Shown: positions 23,044 to 34,981, counted from the stretch's first letter. The stretch: 64,000 nt of DNA from Lateolabrax maculatus (GCA_031216445.1 CM062218.1:675001-739000), one strand, 5' to 3'. Notes: generated by a model from the sequence alone, not told the origin. Numbers and translations: made by a program.

Positions 23044-23320
23044 CTCCAGTCAGATCTGAAGTGTGTGTTTAACAGGCAGACGGCCTCCCAGGAGGATTGG
23101 AGGAAGCCAGTTATCTTAACGAGTGTGTGACGTCCTGCTGAGTGGGTGACCTGCACCTCATTAGCATATCAACTCCATGAATATGTGCATAATTAATGAG
23201 GGGCCTCCTCTGACTGATGTGAGAGGAACAAAAGAAGAGAAACACACATCATCAGCTGAAGCAGTGTTGAAAATGTTAACACTATGGTGTCATCAGAGTA
23301 ATATAATGATCTAATATCAT

Positions 23321-23735
23321 CATGCTGTCATGGTAACAAAACAACTGACATCATTTTGACAAAAAACAACAAAACTTAAGGTCCAGGCTAGTAAGCAGGC
23401 ATTATGATGTCACCACGGTAACAAAACAACCGACACTATAATGTCACCATGGAAACGATAGAATGGATCTTTTATGTCGGCATGGTAACACTACATTATG
23501 AAGTCATCATTGTCACACATAACTGACATTACGATGTGATCACAAAACAACCGACATTGTGATGTTACCATGGTAACAAAACAGTTGCCGTTATGATGTC
23601 ATCAAAGTAACGAAACAATCAGTGTTATGATCTCATCACGGTAAAATAACTATTGCCATTATGTCGTCATGGCAACGAAACAATACCTTGTGATGTCATC
23701 ATGGCAACATAAGTGTTGATGTAATGATGTGATTA
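23321..23735. repeat. Degenerate ~33-bp minisatellite, about 12 units, with X-box-like motifs
   Basis: Units begin near 23321, 23404, 23438, 23471, 23498, 23531, 23560, 23593, 23627, 23657, 23690 and 23720, mostly 33-34 bp apart. The unit core is ATGATGTCATCATGGTAAC followed by AAAACAACYGACA. Several units carry palindromic cores such as GTTACCATGGTAAC (23564) and GTCACCACGGTAAC (23409), close to the RFX X-box. Strong divergence between units indicates an old array. Confidence 0.85.
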
Positions 23736-24344
23736 TGGGAAAAAAACAGCGGACATGATGTTGACATTGAACATTATCACATCATATCTAACAAGATCAC
23801 ATGACAGCAGATGACTCAGAAAACTTAAAAACCTAAAACAACAAGCAGATGGCTTTAATGCCTGTCACCTCCTCTCTTTGAACTGCGTTACCCAGAAGCC
23901 CTCAGTGGGTGGCCATGACAGGAAGCCTCATTTGCAAGTCCAAACTTAGAATCTAGCAAAAGCGGAAGCTTCACTGACATAAAAAAAGAAGAAAAAAGAG
24001 ACGAGACATGAGAGATGAAAGCTGTGGGAGGACTGAAGGCTAATTATCAAGTCCCATTTTAATGACGGGGACAGAAAAAGAAGAAAGGGTGACAGGAAGT
24101 TGTAATTATCACCTGCCACTGTTGGCCGGGCTCAAATGGAGAGAAAGAAGAAGAGAAGACACAAAGAGCAGAGATCCACCAGCATTCATCATGTTTCTAC
24201 AAAAACATTCGTTTAAATCAACGTTTCCTCTGTGACCACTAGGAGACGATGTGGGAATAGAAATAATGTGCAAACCATCGTTACCTGTATATATTTACAC
24301 ATAATTATTCTTGGAACAATTATTTTTATAGTGATAACTTATCA

Positions 24345-24555
24345 ACAAGTGTGTCTACTGCAACTTTCTTTAGTATCTATTGACTCTTTCTTGAGTATTT
24401 TGTTGAAAGTTTTTTTAAATATCTACTGAGACATTTTCGAATATTTACTGAAACTATTAAATATTTGCTTTGTGAATATGTACTACAACTTTATTTGATT
24501 CTTACTGAGCCTTTCTTAAGTATTTGGTGAAACTCCTTTCAATTATTACTGATCA
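24345..24555. repeat. Degenerate ~22-bp tandem repeat
   Basis: About nine loosely related units with the pattern YTACTGAAACTTTCTT followed by AAGTAT can be aligned between 24345 and 24555. Unit length varies from about 15 to 24 bp. Confidence 0.55.
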
Positions 24556-25017
24556 TGTTGCTGAACATGTTAATATCAGACAACGCTCACTCAGTGTTAG
24601 ACAGTGCTGATTTATCTGCTTCCTATCAGTATTTAAATCAGACTAACTACAGCGTATTCACACTGTGTCAGTTTGAGAGCGTCACTTGACCGTGACAAAC
24701 ACAGAAGTCTGTCAACAGCTCACAGCACACCAGCTGTTTCGTGTCAAAAACGTATCTTATTTTGTGGCAGACACTTTTAATTTTGTTACTGAGATTAAGA
24801 GAATCGGAAATACAAAAGGAAGTGCTCTGACTCTCTTCCTCTGCTGCTGTCGTGGAAATATTAGATCTGAAACGACGCCTCCGTGCTGCACTCTGACTGA
24901 GATGTGACGCTCTAAAGACGAACTGTGAGTAAAATGTACTTAACTTATCTTGAAGACGTCAGCATGGGCTAGAGGTAAATGTATGGTCATACTTGATCAT
25001 TTTCTGAAATTTCAGGG

Positions 25018-25090
25018 ATCAAACTATTAATTGAAAAAATAATTGGTAGATTAATCAAAAATGAAAAGAATCTTAAATTGCAGCTCTGAA
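25018..25090 (+). repeat. Dispersed teleost repeat (ATTAATCGATTAATCG family), fragment
   Basis: Reads AAAAAATAATTGGTAGATTA, ATGAAAAGAATC and ends TTGCAGCTCTG, matching the end of a common fish repeat; a longer copy is at 49485. Confidence 0.65.
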
Positions 25091-25350
25091 CAAGATGTGT
25101 TAATGAGTGAGATTTAGAGGATCCTGGTAGTTGATTTTCTTTGGTCAGAGTCAGGCTCTGGCTGTAGCTTTATATTTACAGAGAGCAGCACCAGTGTGAA
25201 CATCTCTCAGCAAGAAAGTGAAGAAGTGTATTTCCCAAAAAGGGATGAAGTGATAATGTTGTGTAACATGATTTGTTGTCCTCTACAGATTTGCACCCTT
25301 GACCAACATTAACAGCAACAAATGTCCACCTCACAGTAATCATACCAGCG

Positions 25351-28300
25351 ATGGTCCTAAAGATCAACATGCCAGCAATGGGAAGTTTGTCTTTGTACTT
25401 AATGCAGAGACTTTTTGTCTTACTTCTGTGTGTCCTGTTTCATTTTAACCCTTCACTTTCTTATTCGCTAAAAAACTGCACCATCGATTATTCTGAGGAT
25501 GCCTTGGCTGCTGTTTTTTTGGATTGCTCAAACCGTAAACTTGTTTCTATCCCTGATGATATCCCGAGAGATGCGATCTCTGTTACACTCTTAAATAATC
25601 TGCTTAAACAGATTAGCAGGGAAGATTTTGGCAACTTGTCAAAGCTGAAAATTTTGTTACTAGATGAAAATCAGATTGCTCAGGTGGACGATGGATCTTT
25701 CATCCATTTGGTGGCATTGACAGAGCTCTACATGAGCAGTAACAAACTCACCAACCTGTCAGGCAACCTCTTTCAGGGACTGTCAAACCTTACCATGCTT
25801 GACCTCAGTAGTAACAACATTCAGTTCATTCATACCTCAGCCTTTCAGTTCCTGCCCAGCTTACAAACTGTGATGCTAGACCTCAACAACCTCCGACAAG
25901 TCACTGACATTCAGCCCATCCTACAGCTACCACACTTACAGACGCTGAGTGTTAGAAGAAATCTATTTCTCTTATTCCAGACCGAAGATCTGCTGCTGAA
26001 CATGTCCTCAGGCCTGAAGGTGTTAGATGTTTCTGACAATAAGTTTGAAAGGTTCAGCATCACAACAAAGATCTTTCCTCACCTTGAGATCCTAGACCTT
26101 TCTCACTGTGGCCAAGATTCTGGCTTGAAATGGGACATACCTGACAAGACTATAGTAAGGAACATAACTCAACTGTATTTGGGTTTCCCTTTGATTCCTT
26201 TTGATGAGCTCCGAAAAGTTCTGCAGAGCCTTGAATCACTGAGGCATCTAAGATTGAGTTATATGGAGAAGTGGATCCACAAAGGTCTCCTAGCTACAGT
26301 CTGCAAAATACCCACACTGAAGAGGCTGGATCTATTTTACAATCACGTTGCCAATTTAAGTGCCAAACTTGTAACTTGCTCTCAGCTCAGTGAGCTTGAC
26401 TTGTCCGTTACTCACATGACTGAACTGTCTAAAGGCTCGTTACGATTGATGAAACATTTGAGGAACCTAAAGGCTGACACCAACTTACTCACCAAAGTGC
26501 CAGATGACATTAGGAGTCTTTCCTCCCTGGAGATCCTAAATCTTAGAGACAATGTTATCTCTGAGTTGGGCTGTGAGGATTTTTTAAACACAACGCGCCT
26601 CACAGAACTTTATCTGACCACCAACCACATTGCCAAACTGGACAGGTGTGTCTTTGAACATCTTAATAATCTGAAGGTTTTGGATATGAGTGAGAACCTG
26701 CTGTGGACATTTGGAGGCGCCTTCAAAATAAGCCTGCAGAAGCTCGAGTTTTTGGACTTGAGCAAAAACTTTGTATCAATTCTTGAAAAGGGGGATTTTC
26801 AAGGTTTAGGGTCCCTAAAATATTTGAATTTGGTGTCAGATCATATTGGAAGGGTGACACGTAAAACTTTTAATGGACTAAACAACCTAGGAACTCTTAA
26901 TGTATCTCTTCCACTCGAGTTTGAAAATAACTTCAGAGGATTAAATCAGTTGGAAAATCTTACAGTCCACTTCAATATTGATGGCAGTTTCAAAAGTCCT
27001 CATCCAAACAATTATAAGGCTTTTTACCATTTAAAATCTCTGAAAATCTTCAAAATAATATTTAAGGGTAATCACTTTGGCTTCCCCTTCCATGTACCGA
27101 CAGCAATGCTCCAGGCCATGAAACATTTAGAGGACTTCACTGCTGAGAATTTATATATTTCTGCACCGGATCCATACACATTTCAATTCAATCCCCTGCT
27201 CAAGAGTCTGACAATCAGACAATCTGATTTGTCAGATTTGGATCCAGAACTTTTTCAGCCAATCCCAAACCTGCAGGCTCTCGATTTTTCTGAGAGTAAG
27301 CTCATGTCTTTGGATTTTCTGGTCCAGGCCAACCTGTCTGCGCTCAGATGTTTGAAACTGAGAGAGAATGAATTAACAGTCATCAATGAGACGTTGTTCC
27401 AGTCTCTCCCTGCACTAACATACCTGGACCTGGACAATAACCCTTTCACTTGTGACTGCTCCAACGCCGGCTTCATTCAATGGGTGAAGAGCAACAACCA
27501 AACTCTGGTCGTTAATGCCCATCGGTACACTTGTTCTTTTCCTTTAGCTGAACAAGGAAGCAGTTTGCTGGACTTTGACATCCAGTCCTGCTGGTTGGAC
27601 GTCAGCTTTCTCTGCTTCATTTCCAGCACTTGTCTGACTTTGTTGACTCTCCTCACATCCTTCATCTACCACTTTCTGAGGTGGCAGCTAGTCTACACCT
27701 TCCACCTCTTCCTGGCCTTCATCTATGACAGCAGGAAGAGGAAGAAGGGGGCTCCTCACCTCTACGATGCCTTCATCTCCTACAACGTTCACGACGAGCT
27801 CTGGGTTTACAGAGAGATGCTTCCAGTGCTGGAAGGACAGCAGGGCTGGAGACTCTGTCTGCACCACAGAGACTTCCAACCAGGTAAGCATTGTATCTAA
27901 ATCTCTATTGCTTCTTAATTAATTTATCACACATCATTAACACCTTACAGCTTTGGGCGTGGCCCAAATACGCAAGTGTGCACTAGTGCTGCCACAATAC
28001 TGACATTTCCAACTTCAACTTTCACCAGAAAAATGACAGCATTTGTTCAAACTCTTAAAATGACATGTTTTTAAGTTTTCCTGAACAAACTCTTATGGTT
28101 GCAAATAATGGGTTTTGTTTGCGCTACCTGTTGAACAAATGCAGAAGTAGTCAACGTTGTTTTAGTGTGACAAAACCTTTAGGGAGGAGGTCGGGGTTCA
28201 ACCCTGTCTCTTAACAAAGTTAATTCAAGACTTCTTTCTCTTCCTCTTATCTTCTTCCTGTGAGAGATGTGAAAGCAGGGCAGATACAATTTACAGTGTA

Positions 28301-29231
28301 TTTCTAAAATCTCTGCGGGTTTCACATCCTTCTTTTCCTGCACTCTGTGTCTATATGTCTTGTTCATCAAACATGTCACATTGGCTGTGATGCAGCTTGT
28401 GGTGTGAGACTACAATTAGATGTACTTGCATTGTACTTCTCAGATTTAAAAAGGTACTTTAGTTATCAGCAGCCTTGTGTGAGTCAGTATCAACCTTAAA
28501 AAAGTCAGTCTGGGTTGAAGGTTTGTAGAAACTGCAGTGAACTCTGCCTCACCCTGCTGTACGGAGATAACCCATCCATGAATTACATTTGTCTAGCTTT
28601 GGTTTCATGCCATGATTTAGTTTCAGTGTATTGCAGCTCTGCAAACCATTAAGAAATGGATGAAAAATTCAGTCCCCCTGTTTCCAGCTGACTCGTTTTC
28701 AAACAAGAACCCGTTGAAAGGTGTTGGTGGCGACATATCACACATGTCTGACCGGTTGTCTCCACAGGTAAACCCATCATAGACAACATTACAGACGCCA
28801 TCTATGGCAGCAGGAAGACCATCTGTGTGATCAGCCGGCGCTACCTGCAGAGCGAGTGGTGCTCCAGAGAGATCCAGATGGCCAGGTGGGGGCGCTCACA
28901 TCCAGCAGCACCTCGAGCCTCCCAAATTGATTTAGTCCTCTGAATCGTCCTCACGGTCTGTCCCGTGCTGTCCTGTGTGTGTCGTTGCAGCTTCCGCCTG
29001 TTTGATGAGCAGAAGGACGTGTTGATCCTGCTGTTTCTGGAGGAGATCCCGGCCCAGCAGCTGTCTCCGTACTACCGCATGAGGAAGCTGGTGAAGAGAC
29101 GCACCTACCTGAGCTGGCCGCAGGCCGGCCAACACCCGGGGGTCTTCTGGCAGAACGTAGGGAGAGCTCTGGAGACCGGCGACGCTCCCACCGACAACAC
29201 AGACCTGCTAACTGGACCAGCAGGGTGCTGA
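25351..29231 (+). CDS. Toll-like receptor, TLR11 subfamily (TLR13/TLR22/TLR23-like), three coding exons
   Basis: Encodes a type I membrane receptor that should sense microbial ligands and signal through a cytosolic TIR domain. Exons are 25351-27883, 28768-28885 and 28991-29231; joining them keeps one frame and gives 963 aa. The order is a signal peptide (about 1-39), an LRR N-terminal cap with NCTIDYSED, some twenty leucine-rich repeats, a C-terminal cap with CDC near 701 and a second Cys pair, a membrane helix (about 751-776), and TIR (about 801-945). TIR box 1 is YDAFISY, box 2 RDFQPGKP (across the first splice) and box 3 VFW. The start ATG at 25351 was chosen because it precedes the signal peptide; a nearby in-frame ATG at 25369 is also possible. 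An AG at 25287-25288 suggests a 5' UTR splice. The TIR matches fish TLR22/23/13 types as I remember them; choosing among these needs a tree. Confidence 0.93.
27884..28767 (+). other. Intron 1 of the Toll-like receptor gene
   Basis: 884-bp GT-AG intron, donor CAG-GTAAGC and acceptor TCCACAG, phase 1. It interrupts the codon for the Gly of TIR box 2. Reading into the intron adds only Lys-His-Cys-Ile before a TAA at 27898-27900. I recognise no repeat or gene inside. Confidence 0.9.
28768..28885 (+). CDS. Toll-like receptor exon 2 (TIR, part 2)
   Basis: 118-bp exon beginning with the last two bases of the box 2 glycine codon. It encodes KPIIDNITDAIYGS, then the CVISRRYL and SEWCSREIQMA segments of TIR. 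It ends with AG before GTGGGG, phase 2; the donor GTGGGG is weak but the join restores the frame exactly. The exon is too short to be noticed as a separate open frame. Confidence 0.92.
28991..29231 (+). CDS. Toll-like receptor exon 3 (TIR end and C-terminus)
   Basis: Begins after the acceptor TCGTTGCAG, completes the Ser codon started in exon 2 and runs to TGA at 29229-29231. It encodes FRLFDEQKDVLILLFLEEIP, the YYRMRKLVKRRTYLSWP segment and box 3 (VFWQNVGRAL), followed by a short tail. Intron 2 upstream of it is 105 bp. Confidence 0.93.
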
Positions 29232-29351
29232 CAATATCGCTGGACCTGTGAGGTCAATTACAGGTGAATTACAGGTGAAGTGTTTGGTGCTGTCAGATGG
29301 GGTTCACAGTGAACAGTGAGAACAGATCAGAACATGTTTCCACTAACAGAA

Positions 29352-29357
29352 AATAAA
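29352..29357 (+). terminator. Candidate poly(A) signal of the Toll-like receptor gene
   Basis: Canonical AATAAA about 120 bp after the stop codon. No GT-rich element was examined in detail; other AATAAA copies occur further downstream. Confidence 0.55.
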
Positions 29358-31257
29358 GACAGAAAGAAACTGAGAAAGCTAGTGAAAGCCTACACTTTGT
29401 CCTGTAAACTTTGTTAATCGTTATGACCTCACTTATTACACACACTCATATTACACAGATACTCATTAAATACTGTGTGTGGTAGGTATTATATGTGTGT
29501 GTGTGTGACAGAGAGAGAGAGAGAGAGAGAGTGAACAAGAGAAGAAATTAAAAACTGACAGAAGTTCAGTGATGAAGAAAAATGACATTGTATTAGTATA
29601 GATTTCACATTTAGAAATCAATATTTCATTTTATTAAGTGACTTTTTTTTTCTCTGAGCTTTTAAATTTTATTAGATTCCATGATTTTGGATTTATTTCA
29701 TTTTATATATTAGTCGACTGTAATGTCGACTTTTAGATGTAACAATATGCAGACTACTTAATTTATGTCTCAGTTAATTACCATTTATTGATCAACATAC
29801 TAATGTATATACATGTGAACTGAGTATGTGTTTGTGTGTAATTGACTGTATTTGCACAATGATTTTGAAAACAGAAAAAAGTTGCAGTGCTGTAATGTTA
29901 ATGGGTGGAAATGTGAACTGTGAATTGTTAGTAAATGAGAAAATTGTAACAACTATTGGGCATTAATTAGCTGATTAAATATTACATAAGCCATATTAAA
30001 TTATGACTCATACATTGTTAATCAGGTGAATTATTTAATTATATAGGCCCTTTTTGGCATTTTTTTATTAATTAAATGCAGATTAACTGTTTTATCCGAT
30101 TTACTGTAATGATTTGAACATGTACACACCTAATGTTCACTGACTGCAATTATTAGAATAAATGCACACTTACAAATCATGTCATTATTCAATTAAATGT
30201 GCGTTAATTGCTGAATGTAGCGTGGTGTAAATATTGGATTACATGTAGTCTCTCAGTCTTTTCGTGTTGAACTGTGATCACTGACCAGCCCAGCAGAGAG
30301 CAGCAGTATTAGTGTGTTATTGATAGCAATATAAAGCGGCTGTATATTTAACAGGTCCACTGTGTGTTATTGATCAAGAATCTAAATCTGGTTCAAGGTC
30401 GACTGTGTCCTAAAGGAGCCACGACCAGCCACTCGCTGATTAATTAAACCTTTAATTTCCTCAGTCGATACTCCCTTAATATGCCTGTATCGATCAGATG
30501 TGTGTGTGTGTGTGTGTTCCTCTCATACATCATTAGTGAGCAGTGTTTAGTCTAATTAATCAAACTCCAGTTACAATGAAAGATGCATTATCAGATGTTC
30601 ACTCGCTCTTCTTCATCTCCACTTCTATTATTTTCAACCTTTTTCAGCTCATTATTGCTTTGCGTTTTATTAAAAATCAAAGTTGCATTATAGACACACA
30701 TTTTTTTCTCTACAACTGATACAAATTTGACTAAATTCACTCAACACAAGATCCAATTGCTTTTTCTGGAGCTTTCAAAAAACTTGCTACATTATGTGTT
30801 GTTTTTTAAATTTGTTCCTGCAGCATCACTTTGTGATTGACTTTAATCATTAGTATAATTACTGCAGTATAATTACTATTCGTTAATGCTTTAAACCCTT
30901 GGCTGCTTGGTTTTCACTCCCTGTTTACAGACTTGTGGCATAGTCACTATATGGTGTACCGTAAGTTGGATGGCTACTAACGACATGCGAGTTAAACATG
31001 TCGAGGTTTTTATTAAAAAGAAATGAATTAAACGATTTGAAATCAGTACCTGTCAATACTTTTTAGCTGTATGTCCACAGGCGTTGATCGCACTGTAAAT
31101 ATCTGTTAATGAGTATAGAGGAGAGTGTTTGTGGTCAAGGAATATAAGAACCAGTCCAGACTTCTGCTGCCTTTCCTGACAGTACTCAGTTTCAGGTTGG
31201 ATTTGGGTTATTTTGTTGCGTAAAGCTTTAATCTTGGGTCAGGTTTATTAACACAGG

Positions 31258-31330
31258 GGCTGTGGCTCAGCAGGCAGAGCACGTCGTCCACTAATCACAG
31301 GGTTCCCTGTTCGATTTATAAATAGTAATG
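31258..31330 (+). repeat. tRNA-derived SINE head
   Basis: GGCTGTGGCTCAGCAGGCAG supplies a good box A and GGGTTCCCTGTTCGATT a box B-like element 30-odd bases later, as in widespread fish tRNA-SINEs. The body soon loses similarity to what I know, so the copy is probably truncated. It is not a functional tRNA: no matching acceptor stem is visible. Confidence 0.6.
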
Positions 31331-33262
31331 TGCTTTGGATGATACTTTCAAATAAAAGTAACTAGTAATATGTAAAATATTACATTCTGAAAGTAACACA
31401 ACACTGTGTACACTGTATTACTTATGACACTTTATAACACTTTTCCAGACTTTTCTCTTCAGCACTTTTCTTAAATGGAGGTTCCAGACTCAATAAAACC
31501 TAAAAACATTTTGCAATAAAGGGGATTAAAACATAAAAAGGAAATTAAAGGCTAAATTAAGCTCATAAAGTAAAAGCAGAACTATTAAACTCAAACCACA
31601 TTAAAACAAATCCACAGAGACACATTTTACCAAAGTGCTTTCATAGAAAACACAGACTCTGCTAAACTACGAGCTCCACGGCCATCTCCAAACTTTAATG
31701 GTCCAAAATGACACGGTTGCCTGGCAACCAGTCATCAGATAACAGCTCTTCATTTGGAGGCCGGAGACATTAAAAGTCATCGACTGGAAGGAGAAGAAGA
31801 GACGGAGGAAACCTTCGAACTGAAACATGGAGTGCAATCTGCCGCCATTATACCTCATCTGACCTCCATTAACTCAGACTGGATTACTGTACAGAGGCAG
31901 CTCTTTACTCTCAGCTTTAATGCTGCTCAGACCTGAGAAATACACTCTGGACTGTCCTCAGGAGCTGAACAGTTTCTCCCGATGTGTGATTATTGAAGGA
32001 TAATTCTTGTTTATTACAACTCAGGTCTCTTTTTTGTTGTTTTGTTGTTGTTTAAATCAGTGCTACTAAGGGAGTCCACCAATTTCTTTCTTATTATAAT
32101 AATATAATAAAAAATATTATTTATTGCTTTGTGTATATAATAATATACATTTGGGTTGAAGAAGCTATGATAAAAACACGAGAAAGACATTGACTAAACT
32201 TTGTTACTTTTGAGATGGTCCCTAATTTCAGCTTCCTGTCTTCACAGTTTCAGGATTCAATATCTGATCATCGGGTAAAAATACCAGTGGAACATCAGTC
32301 AGGCGTTATCTGCGCTGAACAACTAATCTGATGAAAAGTTATTGAGGAAGAACCTGTTGAATATTGAACTTAAACATGCTGCTTCGGCTGCTGACACGTC
32401 CTGTCCACACTCAGCGTCCAGCTGGGCGATTATTACTGCAGAGCTTTGCATGTTTTTTGTATGTGATCAGGTTATCTGTGCATATCTGAATGAACTATTG
32501 TTATCTGTTTACAGCCGTACAGGTGGAGCAGGAGAGTTTTAGGATTTAAAGCGAGACTCTGCGAGGTCAGAGCTGGTTGGTGTGGTGGAGTGAAGGTGGA
32601 GGTCAGGCAGTCGCTCAGGACCCTCAGCTCTGTGTGACGAGTTTACAGGTGGAGGTAAACAGCAGTGGGGGAATTACAGTACATTTACAGTACTTAAAAA
32701 CAACAATACTTTCAAATTAAAAGTTTTCTTCATAAAAAGTTTATAAAATAGGAAACATTGTTAAAGATTTTCATCGTGACCTTTTATATAAAATCAGAGT
32801 CTCTGAGTTGTTTTCTTCTCTAAACTCACATGGTTTCATTTCAAAACTGTTCAGATAACAACTTGGGCTGGGTATCAGAATAACCCACGACCAAATAGTA
32901 TCGAACGCCTCCATTCAAACAATACCTGCATCTGATCCTTTTTGTACCAGATCTACAAACTATTTGGCTTCTTTGGTTTAGTGCAACGTGTGATTCCATC
33001 GTTGGAGCTTTGACTGGAGCTAATTTAATGACATCATCTCGTTGTCTCCTCTTCTTCTGTGGTGGTTTAACAGCACCGACTGCAGAATCAGCTCGACCTG
33101 CTGTTTATCTCCAACCAGTGAACTCACAGGAGAGGATGGAAACAAGCAGCCAGTTGTCTTTTTATCTGAATTTAATTTAAGTTTCAGTATTATTGTCCAT
33201 GCAGGCAGATATTCCCTCCATTTGTACTCCCCTTGGCCCTTAATCCTTCTTTTCTTCCCTCT

Positions 33263-33263
<1 letters not shown>

Positions 33264-33304
<41 letters not shown>
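33264..33304. repeat. (CA)n microsatellite
   Basis: Uninterrupted CA tract of about 20 units. Confidence 0.97.
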
Positions 33305-33307
<3 letters not shown>

Positions 33308-34137
33308 TCAGTTTCACACACACACACCGACAGAAATCCACTCTGACTGTAATACGCAGTGATTTCTGTATTTCCTGTGTGCCCCTGGTTATCGGCGCTC
33401 TTTGAGGAGCACATTGCAGCCTCCTCGCCCTGTCAGCAGTCTGCCCTCCGTCTGCTGACACCAATAAAAATCATTTCTGTGAATCCTCTCACACGCTGTG
33501 ACTCTGCCAGTCTGCACAGAAACCAGTTTTATCAGACAGACCAGAGCTGCTGAGCTGCGGCAGGTTAAAGGACAGTTATTACTGCAACATATCTCGCACA
33601 CACACCATCAGAAACCTGCAGGAGGCGGTGAGGTCGCCCCCTGCTGGAGGCGTTCAGGGGCGATAAATAAAATAAACGCCACGTTTCACCTCTACTTCCT
33701 GTAAATCTGATCAATACCTCAGGGAGGTGGAGCTGATAAACAGGCAGCCCAGTGTCAATACAGAAGACAGCAGCAGCATGATGCGTTCAGGCACAACACT
33801 GTGTGTAGGTCATCTGGCCTTTAGCAGTACTCAGAGCTCAGCACTCACTGTAGTTACACAGAACCTGCTGCATGTCTGTTGTTTTAGTCACTGCGAGCAG
33901 CTCAGGTGTTCCACATGTTTTCTGTAATATTCTGTATATCGTCCTAGAGTTGTCTGCCTGTATTGATCCGTTGTGGCTGAAGTTTTGGGTTCAGACAGCG
34001 TCTCTGTATGAACTAAGTAGAGTTTAAATGCAGAATGTGGTTTAGTCTTGAGGAACTTGAGGAACCTGAAGGACATTTATTAACTCTGCTGTCTGCAAAT
34101 TGTTCCACTGACAAAACGTCACATGCTGCTGTTTCAT

Positions 34138-34250
34138 AGGGTAGTACAGTATTTACAGTGTGAATTAGTACTTTTACTGTCACACAGTGTTTACAGTGTG
34201 TATTAGTACTTTTACTGCAGTAAAGGACCTGAATACTTCCTCCAGCTCTT
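34138..34250 (+). repeat. Dispersed repeat 3' end (TTCCACCACTG family) with internal 38-bp duplication
   Basis: Two copies of an approximately 38-bp block containing TTTACAGTGTG and TTAGTACTTTTACTG start near 34147 and 34185, followed by GTAAAGGACCTGAATACTTC. The same duplicated arrangement is seen at 37894-37980 on the other side of the TRIM gene. Confidence 0.75.
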
Positions 34251-34941
34251 CATATTAGTTTGAAGTGTTTTCATATAAACCTGCATCATGTGACTCTGGG
34301 CCTCCTGTCGATCAGCTGACAGCCACAGAAAGAATCATTTCTTCAGTCTCTTCCAGGAAATTATCCCTCAGAAACATCTTGTTTTAAGTGAACAACTCTT
34401 CTGTCATCTGGAGCTCAGCAGAAATGTTCACATAGAAACAAGTTGACGGACTGAAGCTGAAAACAAAGACACTTAAACATCCTTTATAATCTCCAGGTGT
34501 GTGTCTGGACTCAGTCTGCTGCCTGTCAGTGTTTTACTATCATATCTGATGTTTCTGGATTCATATTACTGCTGCAATATGAAACTGGACAGAATCAGAG
34601 GAAGAGTCAGAGAAACATGGAGCCTTCAGCAAAGTGTGAGGAGCCAGAAGGATTTTACAGCTTTCCAACAGGCTTCATGTTAAAGGAGGAAGCAGCGTTC
34701 AGGTTCACAGCGCTGCTCCTCTTCCTGGACTGAGTCACAGCTTGATAAGCCCTCCCTCCTCCTCCTGCTCTCTAACACAGCGATACCAGTCTGTCCACAT
34801 ATTTCCTGGTTCCCTCCCTTCAGATCTTCAGTTTGAAGATGGGTGTAACCAACATGTGGTGACGTGCAGCAGCTGACAGGCCCCGTTCACTGCAGAGACA
34901 CATGTTGTTGAGATCAGAGCTCAGACTAGTTTCAGCTCTCA

Positions 34942-34953
34942 GGAAGTGAAACT
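34942..34953 (+). promoter_or_regulatory. ISRE/EICE-like motif at the TRIM gene start
   Basis: GGAAGTGAAACT fits the Ets-IRF composite GGAANNGAAA and is close to an interferon-stimulated response element. It lies 29 bp before the ATG. Whether it is promoter or 5' UTR depends on the transcription start, which the sequence does not show. Confidence 0.4.
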
Positions 34954-34981
34954 CACACAGTCGTTGACACTGAGAGGTGAA

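Larger units (their letters stand above)
23771..25288. other. Region upstream of the Toll-like receptor gene
   Basis: No coding exon is recognised. It holds a degenerate tandem array at 24345 and a repeat fragment at 25018. Any promoter or 5' UTR exon of the downstream receptor gene should lie here, but I could not place one with confidence. Confidence 0.45.
29360..34137. other. Intergenic region between the receptor and TRIM genes
   Basis: About 4.8 kb without a recognised gene. The first part (29.5-30.5 kb) is AT-rich and has an AG tract at 29508-29532. Further on lie a tRNA-like SINE head (31258), an X-box-like palindrome (31716-31728), a repeat-start fragment at 32664-32705 and a CA tract at 33264-33304. 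Confidence 0.5.

Noticed and set aside
31258..31330. Functional tRNA gene
   Set aside because: Box A and B are present, but no acceptor stem or clean cloverleaf can be formed; a SINE head fits better.
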